From positions 1 through 5,480 of the forward strand of contig CAZOMR010000220.1 of the NCBI GenBank assembly GCA_964580655.1: 5,480 nucleotides of DNA. The letters are read 5' to 3'. Within the stretch, counting starts at the first letter, position 1, and each line of letters begins with the position of its first letter. The notes below the pieces were generated by a model that worked only from the letters and a program-made list of their open reading frames with translations, did no database searches and had not been told where the DNA came from. Positions 1-5,239 of this stretch are shown one piece after another. Source of the DNA: CAZOMR01 sp964580655. GTDB lineage: Bacteria > RBG-13-61-14 > CAZOMR01. The position numbers were made by a program, and so were the translations under genes.

Positions 1-5
1 ATTCC

Positions 6-70
6 GGTAATGGTCACTATTACCCACAGATTCTCAAGAGGAGCCGTATATTTCACGGATAGTCACCATT
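6..70. promoter_or_regulatory. nested inverted repeats upstream of the cyclic-nucleotide-binding gene
   Basis: Positions 6-24 form a 19-base near-perfect palindrome (GGTAAT-GGTCACT-ATTACC) with a single G/T mismatch and C15 at the centre. Its core AATGGTCACTAT (9-20) recurs in inverted orientation at 59-70 (ATAGTCACCATT, 11 of 12 matching). Between the two lies a short CCGT/ACGG hairpin (44-47 and 55-58). The arrangement could be paired operator sites for a dimeric regulator of the downstream gene, or a folded 3' end of a gene lying left of the window. The sequence does not decide between these. No coding sequence is evident in 1-162. Confidence 0.35.
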
Positions 71-100
71 TATGTCGCACACCCCCGGAAAATTTTTTCC

Positions 101-130
101 TTGATTTTGAGGCATAAAATGAATGATAAT
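101..130 (+). promoter_or_regulatory. sigma70-like promoter candidate for the 163-1469 gene run
   Basis: A TTGATT -35-like box (101-106) is followed after 18 bases by GATAAT (125-130), which matches TATAAT at five of six positions. Transcription would begin near 137, leaving a leader of about 25 bases that contains the GGGAGGTG ribosome site at 151-158. Just upstream is an A/T palindrome, GGAAAA-TT-TTTTCC (87-100), which could act as an UP-like element or operator. The assignment rests only on consensus matching. Confidence 0.4.
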
Positions 131-162
131 AATAGGCGAAAGCGCAAGAAGGGAGGTGCAAG

Positions 163-636
163 GTGGCCAAGATCAAACCCTTGAAGGAGAACGAACTGTT
201 TCAGAGCCTTAATGACAAGGAGATCGCACTTCTTTCCAGGTCAGTGGATGAGAAGGCTTTGCCTGCAAACACGCCTTTGTTTTTCGAGAACATGATGGGC
301 GAAAGCATGTATATTGTTGTGAACGGTGCGATCAAGATTTCAAAGATGCTTTCCGAGGGCGAGGAGAGGGCCTTGACCGTGATGGGCCCTGGAGATTATT
401 TCGGAGAGATGGCGCTCTTGGAGGAGGGACCGAGGACTGTTTCCGCGATCGTGCAGGATGAGGCTGATGTGCTGGTATTCAAGCGAAACGCGTTTTTGGA
501 GATGATGTCGAATCAGCCGCAGTTGGCGGTGAAGGTGATTGCGAGCATGTATAAATCCCTCAGTTCAAGACTGAGGCAGGCCTCTCCGCGGATTCAGGAG
601 ATTATTATTCAAAAAACAGCGAGACCTGGAGGGTAG
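163..636 (+). CDS. single-domain cyclic nucleotide-binding (CNB) protein
   Basis: This 157-residue protein is almost entirely one cyclic-nucleotide-binding beta-roll, the fold of CRP and the PKA regulatory subunit. Leading helices cover about residues 8-30 and the beta-roll about 31-107. The phosphate-binding cassette runs from F80-G81-E82 to P90-R91-T92, with the same spacing as the PKA-type cassette. Glu82 would contact the ribose 2'-OH and Arg91 the cyclic phosphate, so ligand binding looks intact. A C-terminal helical segment (about 108-150) follows. There is no helix-turn-helix, kinase or channel domain, so it is probably a sensor acting through a partner rather than a CRP-like DNA-binding factor. 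The GTG start at 163 is set by GGGAGGTG four bases upstream. The next gene follows after only 4 bases, which suggests co-translation with the small membrane proteins downstream. The ligand (cAMP, cGMP or other) cannot be told from sequence. Confidence 0.9.
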   Translation: MAKIKPLKENELFQSLNDKEIALLSRSVDEKALPANTPLFFENMMGESMYIVVNGAIKISKMLSEGEERALTVMGPGDYFGEMALLEEGPRTVSAIVQDEADVLVFKRNAFLEMMSNQPQLAVKVIASMYKSLSSRLRQASPRIQEIIIQKTARPGG

Positions 637-640
637 AAGA

Positions 641-925
641 ATGAAAATGATCAGGAGTCTGGCTATGTGTTATGGGCTGATACTCTTTTCAGGGTGCGGT
701 CCAAAGGTTTATGAGGCTGGAGCGGCTGTAGCCGCAGGCCCGGGATACTGGTTCATCATTATTTTTGTGGTCTTGCCTCTGGGTGTGATTCTGTTCAAGC
801 TTTTCAGCGACCTGGGCGAGATCAAGGAATCCCTTCTGGGCCTGGAGGGCCAGCTCAGGCGGGTGATCAGCCGCGTGGATGAACTGGAGGGCAAGCAGAG
901 AGAATCCGAGGAAAAACCTGAATAG
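641..925 (+). CDS. small membrane-anchored coiled-coil protein, possible lipoprotein
   Basis: I do not recognise a family for this 94-residue protein. The N-terminus looks like a signal peptide: K2 and R5, then a hydrophobic stretch ending in F-S-G-C19-G, a plausible though imperfect lipobox (Phe at -3). A short Ala/Gly-rich linker precedes a strong membrane helix at about 36-55 (YWFIIIFVVLPLGVILFKLF). The charged tail shows hydrophobic residues at L58, I61, L65, L68, L72, V75, V79 and L82. This is an unbroken 3-4 heptad series, predicting a parallel coiled coil of about four turns. GGAGGG (628-633) overlaps the end of the CNB gene and sits 7 bases before the ATG. The gene therefore probably belongs to one operon with the CNB gene and may be its membrane partner, which is inference. 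A 618-base antisense frame crosses this region, but the ribosome site and heptads favour the plus strand. Confidence 0.75.
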   Translation: MKMIRSLAMCYGLILFSGCGPKVYEAGAAVAAGPGYWFIIIFVVLPLGVILFKLFSDLGEIKESLLGLEGQLRRVISRVDELEGKQRESEEKPE

Positions 926-937
926 GAGAGAATGCAG

Positions 938-1144
938 ATGGAGGCAATAGGGATTATACTTCTTTTCGCTATCTTCTTTCTTGGGCTGGTGGTCTTTTAC
1001 ATTCTTTTGCAGTATCTGAACACGGTTCGGGAAATGGAGAAACAACAGGATATGACCGCCCGACAGCTCTCTCAGATTCAGAGCCGAATCGAGGAGTTGA
1101 GCCCGCGTCGGCCCGGGGATGAGATGGACAAGGTCGAGGCATAA
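938..1144 (+). CDS. small single-pass membrane protein with cytoplasmic coiled coil
   Basis: This is a protein of 68 residues from the ATG at 938, or 70 from the ATG at 932. I prefer 938 because AGGAG (924-928) lies 9 bases before it but only 3 before 932. Numbering from 938, a very hydrophobic helix covers about residues 4-27. A Gln/Glu/Arg-rich tail has heptad-spaced V30, M33, Q37, T40, L44, I47, I51 and L54, predicting a coiled coil. The C-terminus is charged and disordered-looking. The layout is like the preceding gene: one membrane helix, then a heptad tail. The two might pair through their coils. The gap to the previous stop is 12 bases, with the ribosome site overlapping that stop codon, so translational coupling is likely. 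No family is recognised. Confidence 0.7.
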   Translation: MEAIGIILLFAIFFLGLVVFYILLQYLNTVREMEKQQDMTARQLSQIQSRIEELSPRRPGDEMDKVEA

Positions 1145-1184
1145 GCCACAGGCCTCGGCAACCAGCCTCCGGTTTGCGTAAGGC

Positions 1185-1469
1185 ATGGATGCTTCGGGCA
1201 TGATGTGGTTACTGGCAGGGGCCGCGGTCATGAGTGCATCATCCAGAGGCCTTGGTTGGGGCGAGGCCCTGTTCATCTGGATACTGGCTGGCTTGATCAT
1301 CACCATCGTGGTTGCACCCTGGCTCTATTACCGGTCTTTGCGAAAACGAGAGCGGGAACATAACCTCCGACAGTTCCTTATGCGGGATGAAAGACTCAGG
1401 CAGTCCCTGCATGAGCATTACGAAAAGAATTCCAGCTCCAAGCCCCATTCAGAAAATACAGCGTCTTGA
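1185..1469 (+). CDS. small hypothetical membrane protein with charged C-terminal helix
   Basis: This 94-residue protein is not recognised. An N-terminal weakly hydrophobic Ala/Gly/Met segment (about 6-18) is followed by a strong membrane helix at about 27-49 (ending P-W-L-Y-Y). A very basic stretch, R50-S-L-R-K-R-E-R, predicts the tail is cytoplasmic by the positive-inside rule. The tail (about 50-80) is charged and helical, and the last dozen residues are Ser/Asn/Lys-rich and probably disordered. The ribosome site is poor: only AAGG at 1180-1183, directly before the ATG at 1185. In-frame ATGs at 1200 and 1203 are alternatives, and M6 or M7 would still keep the membrane helix. It lies 40 bases after the previous gene on the same strand and shares the membrane-plus-charged-tail plan. 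It is less certain as a gene than its two upstream neighbours. Confidence 0.55.
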   Translation: MDASGMMWLLAGAAVMSASSRGLGWGEALFIWILAGLIITIVVAPWLYYRSLRKREREHNLRQFLMRDERLRQSLHEHYEKNSSSKPHSENTAS

Positions 1470-1539
1470 GATGCATCCGGAATTACTGTCTTCTTTTTTC
1501 AATTCCTGCTGAAAGAGAATTTTCCCGGATTCCACGAGA

Positions 1540-2232
1540 ATGACAATGAGGACTGAGTCTGAATTCGATGAGAAGAGCCGGCTGTTGAAAATCTATCGGA
1601 GGATGCTTGCGCATTTCGGGCCGCGGGACTGGTGGCCAGCGGATACCCCTTTTGAGGTTATGATAGGCGCAATCCTCACACAGAACACTTCATGGACAAA
1701 TGTGGAGAAAGCAATTCGCAATCTCAAGTCCGCACACGCTCTTGGGCCGGATGCTCTCTTCAAGATGGACTTGCGCAGGCTGAAGCGGATGATCCGGCCC
1801 ACTGGCTACTACAATGAAAAAGCGAAGAAGCTCAAGAATTACCTCCGATTTTATCGCGCGGAACCGATCTGCGCATCACCACAACGGATGGCCAGAATGC
1901 CGCTTTCAGAAATGCGCGAGCGTCTGCTCAATGTAAAAGGAATCGGACCCGAGACCGCGGACAGCATCTTGCTTTATGCACTTGAAAAGCCGATCTTTGT
2001 GGTGGATGCTTATACGCGCCGGATTTTCTACCGCATGGGCCTCACCAGTGAAAATGCCAGCTACGACGAACTGCAGGGATTCTTCATGAGAAACCTGCCA
2101 GAGAATACGGAACTCTATAATGATTACCACGCCCAGATAGTGGCACTTGGCAAGGAATACTGCCGGAATAAACCTGAATGCGGCCCTTGCCCTCTAAATG
2201 AAATCTGCATGAACAAGGGTGTCAGCCCATGA
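1540..2232 (+). CDS. endonuclease III-family DNA glycosylase (HhH-GPD) with [4Fe-4S] loop, MagIII-like
   Basis: This 230-residue protein is predicted to remove damaged bases in base-excision repair. An N-terminal helical part contains the helix-insertion segment (about 42-56, I-L-T-Q-N-T-S-W-T-N). The helix-hairpin-helix covers 129-148 (V-K-G-I-G-P-E-T-A-D). The catalytic Asp is D156 in V-V-D-A-Y-T-R-R. A C-terminal cluster loop has C208-x5-C214-x2-C217-x5-C223; E. coli Nth has x6 in the first gap. The lyase Lys of Nth (K120, 18 residues before its Asp) is Glu138 here, so a monofunctional glycosylase without AP-lyase activity is expected. The QNT and G-I-G-x-E-[ST]-A-D patterns recall Helicobacter MagIII, a 3-methyladenine glycosylase, and the 'endonuclease III-related' group COG2231. 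MagIII itself lacks the Fe-S cluster as far as I recall. The substrate is therefore uncertain but alkylated purine is plausible. The start could also be ATG 1546; neither start has a strong ribosome site. Confidence 0.9.
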   Translation: MTMRTESEFDEKSRLLKIYRRMLAHFGPRDWWPADTPFEVMIGAILTQNTSWTNVEKAIRNLKSAHALGPDALFKMDLRRLKRMIRPTGYYNEKAKKLKNYLRFYRAEPICASPQRMARMPLSEMRERLLNVKGIGPETADSILLYALEKPIFVVDAYTRRIFYRMGLTSENASYDELQGFFMRNLPENTELYNDYHAQIVALGKEYCRNKPECGPCPLNEICMNKGVSP

Positions 2233-2307
2233 ACTAATATTTGCACTATCTTTTTTTCTCAAAAAATTTTTTCAACGCGCCGCCTTCAACTCCACTCAAC
2301 ACTCTTT

Positions 2308-2379
2308 CTCAGGCCTCATGCCTCAAGCCTCAAGTCTCAAGCCTATTATCACCGCAAAGGCGCAAAGGACGCAAAGAAG
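2308..2379. repeat. composite intergenic repeat, copy 1
   Basis: Five tandem heptamers (CTCAGGC, CTCATGC, CTCAAGC, CTCAAGT, CTCAAGC; 2308-2342) lead into the core CTATTATCACCGCA (2343-2356). Overlapping the end of the core are three GCAAAG-starting units (GCAAAGGC, GCAAAGGAC, GCAAAGAAG; 2354-2379). The same order of parts recurs about 100 bases downstream, which shows it is a structured element rather than simple low-complexity sequence. Related 'accgcaaaggcgcaaag' stretches are, in my general recollection, scattered between genes in many environmental bacterial genomes. No function is known to me. Confidence 0.75.
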
Positions 2380-2420
2380 AAATAATTAAAGTTAAAGATT
2401 CAGGAATAGGTCTCTTGATA

Positions 2421-2485
2421 CTCAAGCCTCAGGCCTCAAGCCTAATATCACCGCAGATCCTACAGATGCGTAGCAGACGCAGAGA
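2421..2485. repeat. composite intergenic repeat, copy 2 with diverged tail
   Basis: Three heptamers (CTCAAGC, CTCAGGC, CTCAAGC; 2421-2441) run into the core CTAATATCACCGCA (2442-2455), which differs from copy 1 at one of 14 positions. The tail (2456-2485) is GCAGA-rich instead of GCAAAG-rich and includes the TGCGT/ACGCA hairpin. TGATA (2416-2420) and TATCA (2446-2450) flank the heptamer run as an inverted pair, giving this copy some stem-forming capacity. The heptamer number differs between copies (five and three), as expected for slippage in tandem units. Confidence 0.7.
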
Positions 2486-2542
2486 ACACTCCCCCCTTTT
2501 TTTACTTTTGCAGGTCACGGAAGTAATTATCAGGGAAAATGA

Positions 2543-3622
2543 TCATGTTAGTCTTCGCTGTCTTCGGACTGTTATCTGGTCAATTACCACTATGATGACC
2601 ACTGCCAGTCCGACTATGAACCGCTCGTAGTATGCGGCGCCTGGTATGTGGTTGAGGCCGTTGTGTAGGACTCCGAAGATAAGCGCGCCTATCATAGCCC
2701 CCAGCACCGAGCCTTTTCCTCCGGCAAGGCTCGCGCCGCCGACCACAGCCGCGGCAATGAAGTCCAGCTCATACCCGAGCGCCAGGTTCTGACTGCCCTG
2801 TCCGAAGATTACTGCCATGATTATCCCGGAGACCGCGGCGAGCACTCCGCCTGCGACATACACGATGGTCTTCATCCAGCCCACCTTGACTCCGGAGAAA
2901 TATGCGGCCTGCTGGTTCCCTCCCACCGCGTGTATCTGCCTGCCCCATTTTGTGCGAACCATGAACCAGTGAAACCCGACGGGAATGAGAATCATGAGGA
3001 TGATGGGCGCACTGTTGAGCCAGGTCAGGCTGGATATGCCGAGTATCTCCATATCCCTGGGTAGTTTTGCAGATAGGTCAATGTATGTTTTGCCCTTCAT
3101 GATGATGAAGGCTATGCCGCGTGCGATGAGCAGACCCATGCCCAGCGTGGCGATGAATGGCGGAAGCTCTATCTCGAGCAACAGCCGGAGCGCCCGGGCA
3201 ATGAACCCCGGCAACCTGTCCTCCATCGGACTCGGAAGCTTAACATGGACAATGAGAAAGCTCGCACCCAGGCCGCACAGAAGGCCCACGACCAGGCCGG
3301 CCAGGCAGGCAAGCCATAGAGGCTGGTCCATGTTGACATAGAAATATCCTGTAACCACACTGACGAGTGCGATCACACTTCCCGGAGCAAGGTCAATTCC
3401 TCCGGAGATGATGATCATGGCCGAGCCTACTGCCGCGATTACATAGATGCTGGAGTAGCGGAAAATGAGGCTGAAGTTATTGAGGTTGATGAAGGTATCT
3501 CCCCAGCCGTAGCGGACCTCCAGGAGCAGGTAAAAGAGAAGAATCTCAGCACACAGGATAAAGAACACGCTCCACTCACGCGCGGCAAAGAACCGGAGCA
3601 ACCTTCGCATCGGGGAACTCAT
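2543..3622 (-). CDS. sugar ABC transporter permease, RbsC/MglC type
   Basis: This 359-residue inner-membrane permease would form the transport channel for a sugar-type solute together with the ATPase encoded upstream. It belongs to the BPD_transp_2 (RbsC/XylH/MglC) family. Family marks are I-S-G-G-I-D-L-A-P-G-S-V (72-83), L-P-P-F-I-A-T-L-G (153-161), G-R-Q-I-H-A-V-G-G-N (227-236) and V-V-G-G-A-S-L-A-G-G-K-G-S-V (293-306). About 8-10 membrane helices are visible. The ATG at 3622-3620 is chosen because it overlaps the ATPase stop as ATGA and has AAGAGG (3638-3633) 10 bases upstream. The open frame continues 49 codons further up, but that part is Arg-rich, unlike any permease N-terminus, and lies inside the ATPase gene. 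The protein is longer than RbsC (about 321 residues), partly because of an extra segment at about 129-151 before L-P-P-F. The solute cannot be named from sequence. Confidence 0.92.
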   Translation of the reverse strand: MSSPMRRLLRFFAAREWSVFFILCAEILLFYLLLEVRYGWGDTFINLNNFSLIFRYSSIYVIAAVGSAMIIISGGIDLAPGSVIALVSVVTGYFYVNMDQPLWLACLAGLVVGLLCGLGASFLIVHVKLPSPMEDRLPGFIARALRLLLEIELPPFIATLGMGLLIARGIAFIIMKGKTYIDLSAKLPRDMEILGISSLTWLNSAPIILMILIPVGFHWFMVRTKWGRQIHAVGGNQQAAYFSGVKVGWMKTIVYVAGGVLAAVSGIIMAVIFGQGSQNLALGYELDFIAAAVVGGASLAGGKGSVLGAMIGALIFGVLHNGLNHIPGAAYYERFIVGLAVVIIVVIDQITVRRQRRLT

Positions 3623-5184
3623 CCCGGCTTTACCTCTTGTCGGGACCCGGTTTCTACAGATAATTCGGACGCGCCCACAGCCAATGACATGATTTTCTCC
3701 TCGCTTGCGGCCGCGCCCTCCATACAGCCCTTGATCTCGCCCTCGTGCATCACATATATCCGGTCGCAAAGGGACAGCAACTCCGGGAGCTCGCTTGATA
3801 CCATAAGCACACTCCTGCCTTCTCTGGCAAGGCCCCGGATATACTCGTGGACCTCGGCCTTGGCCCCGACATCAATGCCCCGGGTTGGGTCATCCATGAC
3901 GAGAAGCCTCGGCCTGGTGCTCGTCCACTTTGCTATCACAACCTTCTGCTGGTTTCCGCCGGAGAGCGAGTCCACCTCAACCTCGCTAGAAGCCGCGGTG
4001 ATGTTCATATCACGGATGCTGGCCTTTGCTACCTCCTGCTCCTGCCGGGCCCTGATGCGCAAGCTTCCGAGGAACCCCTGGGCCACATCAGGGAGTGTAA
4101 GGTTCTCCCGCAAGAGCATGGTAAAGATAAGACCTGAAAGCTGGCGGTCTTCCGGAACAAGTGCCATGCCCGATGCGATCCGGTGCTGGATGCTCTTGTG
4201 CCCTATATTATTTCCTTCCAGGCGAATGTCGCCTGCCTGGGACCTCCTTATCCCGAACAGGGTCTCTACCAGTTCCGTGCGTCCGGCCCCGACCAGTCCG
4301 GCTATTCCCACTATCTCTCCGGCCCGGACATCAAGACCCACATCCCTGAAGCCTTCACCTGAAAGCTCGCTAACCTCCAGCATTACCTCCCCTGGCTCGC
4401 CCGCGACCCGGTGGCTCAAATCAAGGTCCCTGCCCACCATCATCTGAACCAGGTCGCTTGAGTTGACCGAACTCACCGGAATGGTGTTCACATGCTGGCC
4501 GTCCTTGAGAACAGTCACTGTGTCCGCAACTGCAAATATCTCCTCCAGTTTGTGAGAGATGTAGAGCACAGTCACCTTGCTATCATGCCCTCCGGATTCT
4601 GCGGCTCCTCCAGAGCCTTTGGCCAGGCGTCGGATTATCCGGAAGAGAACCTCCACACCGTCCATTGTGAGTGCGGAGGTTGGCTCGTCCAGGATCAGGA
4701 TGCGCGGTTCAAACAGTATGGCCCTGGCAACCTGCACGATTTGCTTTTGCGCAACAGTCAGGGTCTCAACCAGCCTGTCCGGCGAGCAGGTCAGGCCAAC
4801 CTCGTTCAGAACCTCGCGGGTCCGCCTGCGCATCCTTGCGTAATCCATGCTCTGGCCGCGAAGGACCTCTCTGCCCAGATAAAGGTTTTCCAGAATGCTC
4901 AGGTTGGGGCAGAGAACTATCTCCTGGAACACAGTCCCGATACCCAGAGAACGCGCGATGAGCGGGTCGGAAATATTCACGGGATTCCCGTCAATCACGA
5001 CTGTGCCGGAGTCAGGCGCATGAATGCCGCTCAAGATTTTCATCAAAGTGGATTTGCCCGCGCCGTTCTCGCCTATAACCGCATGGACCGAGCCTTCCGC
5101 GATTGAAATGGATACCCGGTCTAATGCCTGGGTTGCCCCGAAGGCCTTGCTGATTTCTTTCAGATTTATCAGGAATTCTGCCAT
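3619..5184 (-). CDS. sugar ABC transporter ATP-binding protein, RbsA/MglA type (two NBDs)
   Basis: This 521-residue cytoplasmic protein carries two fused ATPase domains that power the permease. NBD1: Walker A G-E-N-G-A-G-K-S-T (38-46), Q-loop Q87, signature-position L-T-V-A-Q-K-Q (142-148), Walker B I-L-I-L-D-E-P (162-168), switch H211. NBD2: G-L-V-G-A-G-R-T-E-L (296-305) with Arg for the Walker A Lys, as usual in this family; signature L-S-G-G-N-Q-Q (407-413); Walker B L-L-V-M-D-D-P (427-433), where Asp432 replaces the usual Glu. The full ATP site should therefore be NBD1 Walker A with the NBD2 signature. A Gly/Ser-rich insertion of about a dozen residues (about 189-202) follows NBD1 Walker B. 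The length is near the family norm of about 500. An in-frame stop 25 bases upstream of ATG 5184 excludes an earlier start, yet no Shine-Dalgarno site is visible. It is the first gene of the operon; its stop overlaps the permease start. Confidence 0.94.
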   Translation of the reverse strand: MAEFLINLKEISKAFGATQALDRVSISIAEGSVHAVIGENGAGKSTLMKILSGIHAPDSGTVVIDGNPVNISDPLIARSLGIGTVFQEIVLCPNLSILENLYLGREVLRGQSMDYARMRRRTREVLNEVGLTCSPDRLVETLTVAQKQIVQVARAILFEPRILILDEPTSALTMDGVEVLFRIIRRLAKGSGGAAESGGHDSKVTVLYISHKLEEIFAVADTVTVLKDGQHVNTIPVSSVNSSDLVQMMVGRDLDLSHRVAGEPGEVMLEVSELSGEGFRDVGLDVRAGEIVGIAGLVGAGRTELVETLFGIRRSQAGDIRLEGNNIGHKSIQHRIASGMALVPEDRQLSGLIFTMLLRENLTLPDVAQGFLGSLRIRARQEQEVAKASIRDMNITAASSEVEVDSLSGGNQQKVVIAKWTSTRPRLLVMDDPTRGIDVGAKAEVHEYIRGLAREGRSVLMVSSELPELLSLCDRIYVMHEGEIKGCMEGAAASEEKIMSLAVGASELSVETGSRQEVKPG

Positions 5185-5186
5185 GG

Positions 5187-5199
5187 CAAGACTGTCTTG
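5187..5199. promoter_or_regulatory. 13-bp palindrome in the ATPase gene leader
   Basis: CAAGAC-T-GTCTTG is a perfect 6+1+6 inverted repeat ending 3 bases from the ATPase ATG (5184). It would sit just downstream of the predicted transcription start and where a ribosome site is normally found. It could be an operator for a local sugar-responsive repressor or a small hairpin affecting translation initiation. Neither is shown by the sequence alone. Confidence 0.4.
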
Positions 5200-5210
5200 A
5201 AACGGGTTTT

Positions 5211-5239
5211 ATCATGCAGGAAATCATGATGCAAGTCAA
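5211..5239 (-). promoter_or_regulatory. sigma70-like promoter candidate for the ABC operon
   Basis: On the minus strand, TTGACT (5239-5234) matches the -35 consensus at five of six positions. It is followed after exactly 17 bases by CATGAT (5216-5211), four of six matches to TATAAT. Transcription would start near 5204, giving a leader of about 20 bases that contains the palindrome at 5187-5199. The short distance to the start codon and the correct spacing support it. GATAAA, slightly downstream, is an alternative -10. Confidence 0.45.

Larger units (their letters stand above)
2233..2542. other. convergent intergenic region, no convincing gene
   Basis: This stretch of about 310 bases separates the 3' ends of the glycosylase gene (plus) and the permease gene (minus). 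It holds a perfect A6T6 palindrome (2261-2272), two composite repeats (listed separately) and a C6T7 homopolymer tract (2491-2503). A small hairpin, TGCGT-agcag-ACGCA (2467-2481), lies 15 bases before the T-run. That is too far for a standard intrinsic terminator, and no other clear terminator is seen on either strand. A plus-strand open frame crosses it but begins at TTG without a ribosome site and is made largely of the repeats. Confidence 0.7.

Noticed and set aside
689..1306. 205-codon open frame on the minus strand across three small plus-strand genes
   Set aside because: It has no recognisable domain and no supporting context. The plus-strand frames have ribosome sites, hydrophobic helices and heptad tails that the antisense frame would not produce by chance.
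1475..1530. ATCCGG/CCGGAT inverted pair between the last small gene and the glycosylase gene
   Set aside because: It is only six base pairs with a 44-base loop, and the T-rich run lies inside the loop. It is not a credible terminator or operator by itself.
2308..2485. CRISPR array
   Set aside because: Units are 7-base tandem heptamers without spacers, plus one duplicated 14-base core. There are no regular repeat-spacer units and no cas genes.
2241..2630. 129-codon plus-strand open frame after the glycosylase gene
   Set aside because: It starts at TTG without a ribosome site. Its translation is mostly the composite repeat (Q-A-S-S-L, S-P-Q patterns), and its end is antisense to the permease C-terminus.
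3623..3769. 49-codon N-terminal extension of the permease frame
   Set aside because: It overlaps the ATPase gene and is Arg/Gly-rich rather than permease-like. The ATGA overlap with AAGAGG upstream gives a much better start.
3689..5106. Long plus-strand open frames opposite the ATPase gene (252 and 204 codons)
   Set aside because: These are antisense shadows of a gene with clear ABC motifs throughout. They show no coherent domains and have Ser/Pro/Arg-rich composition.
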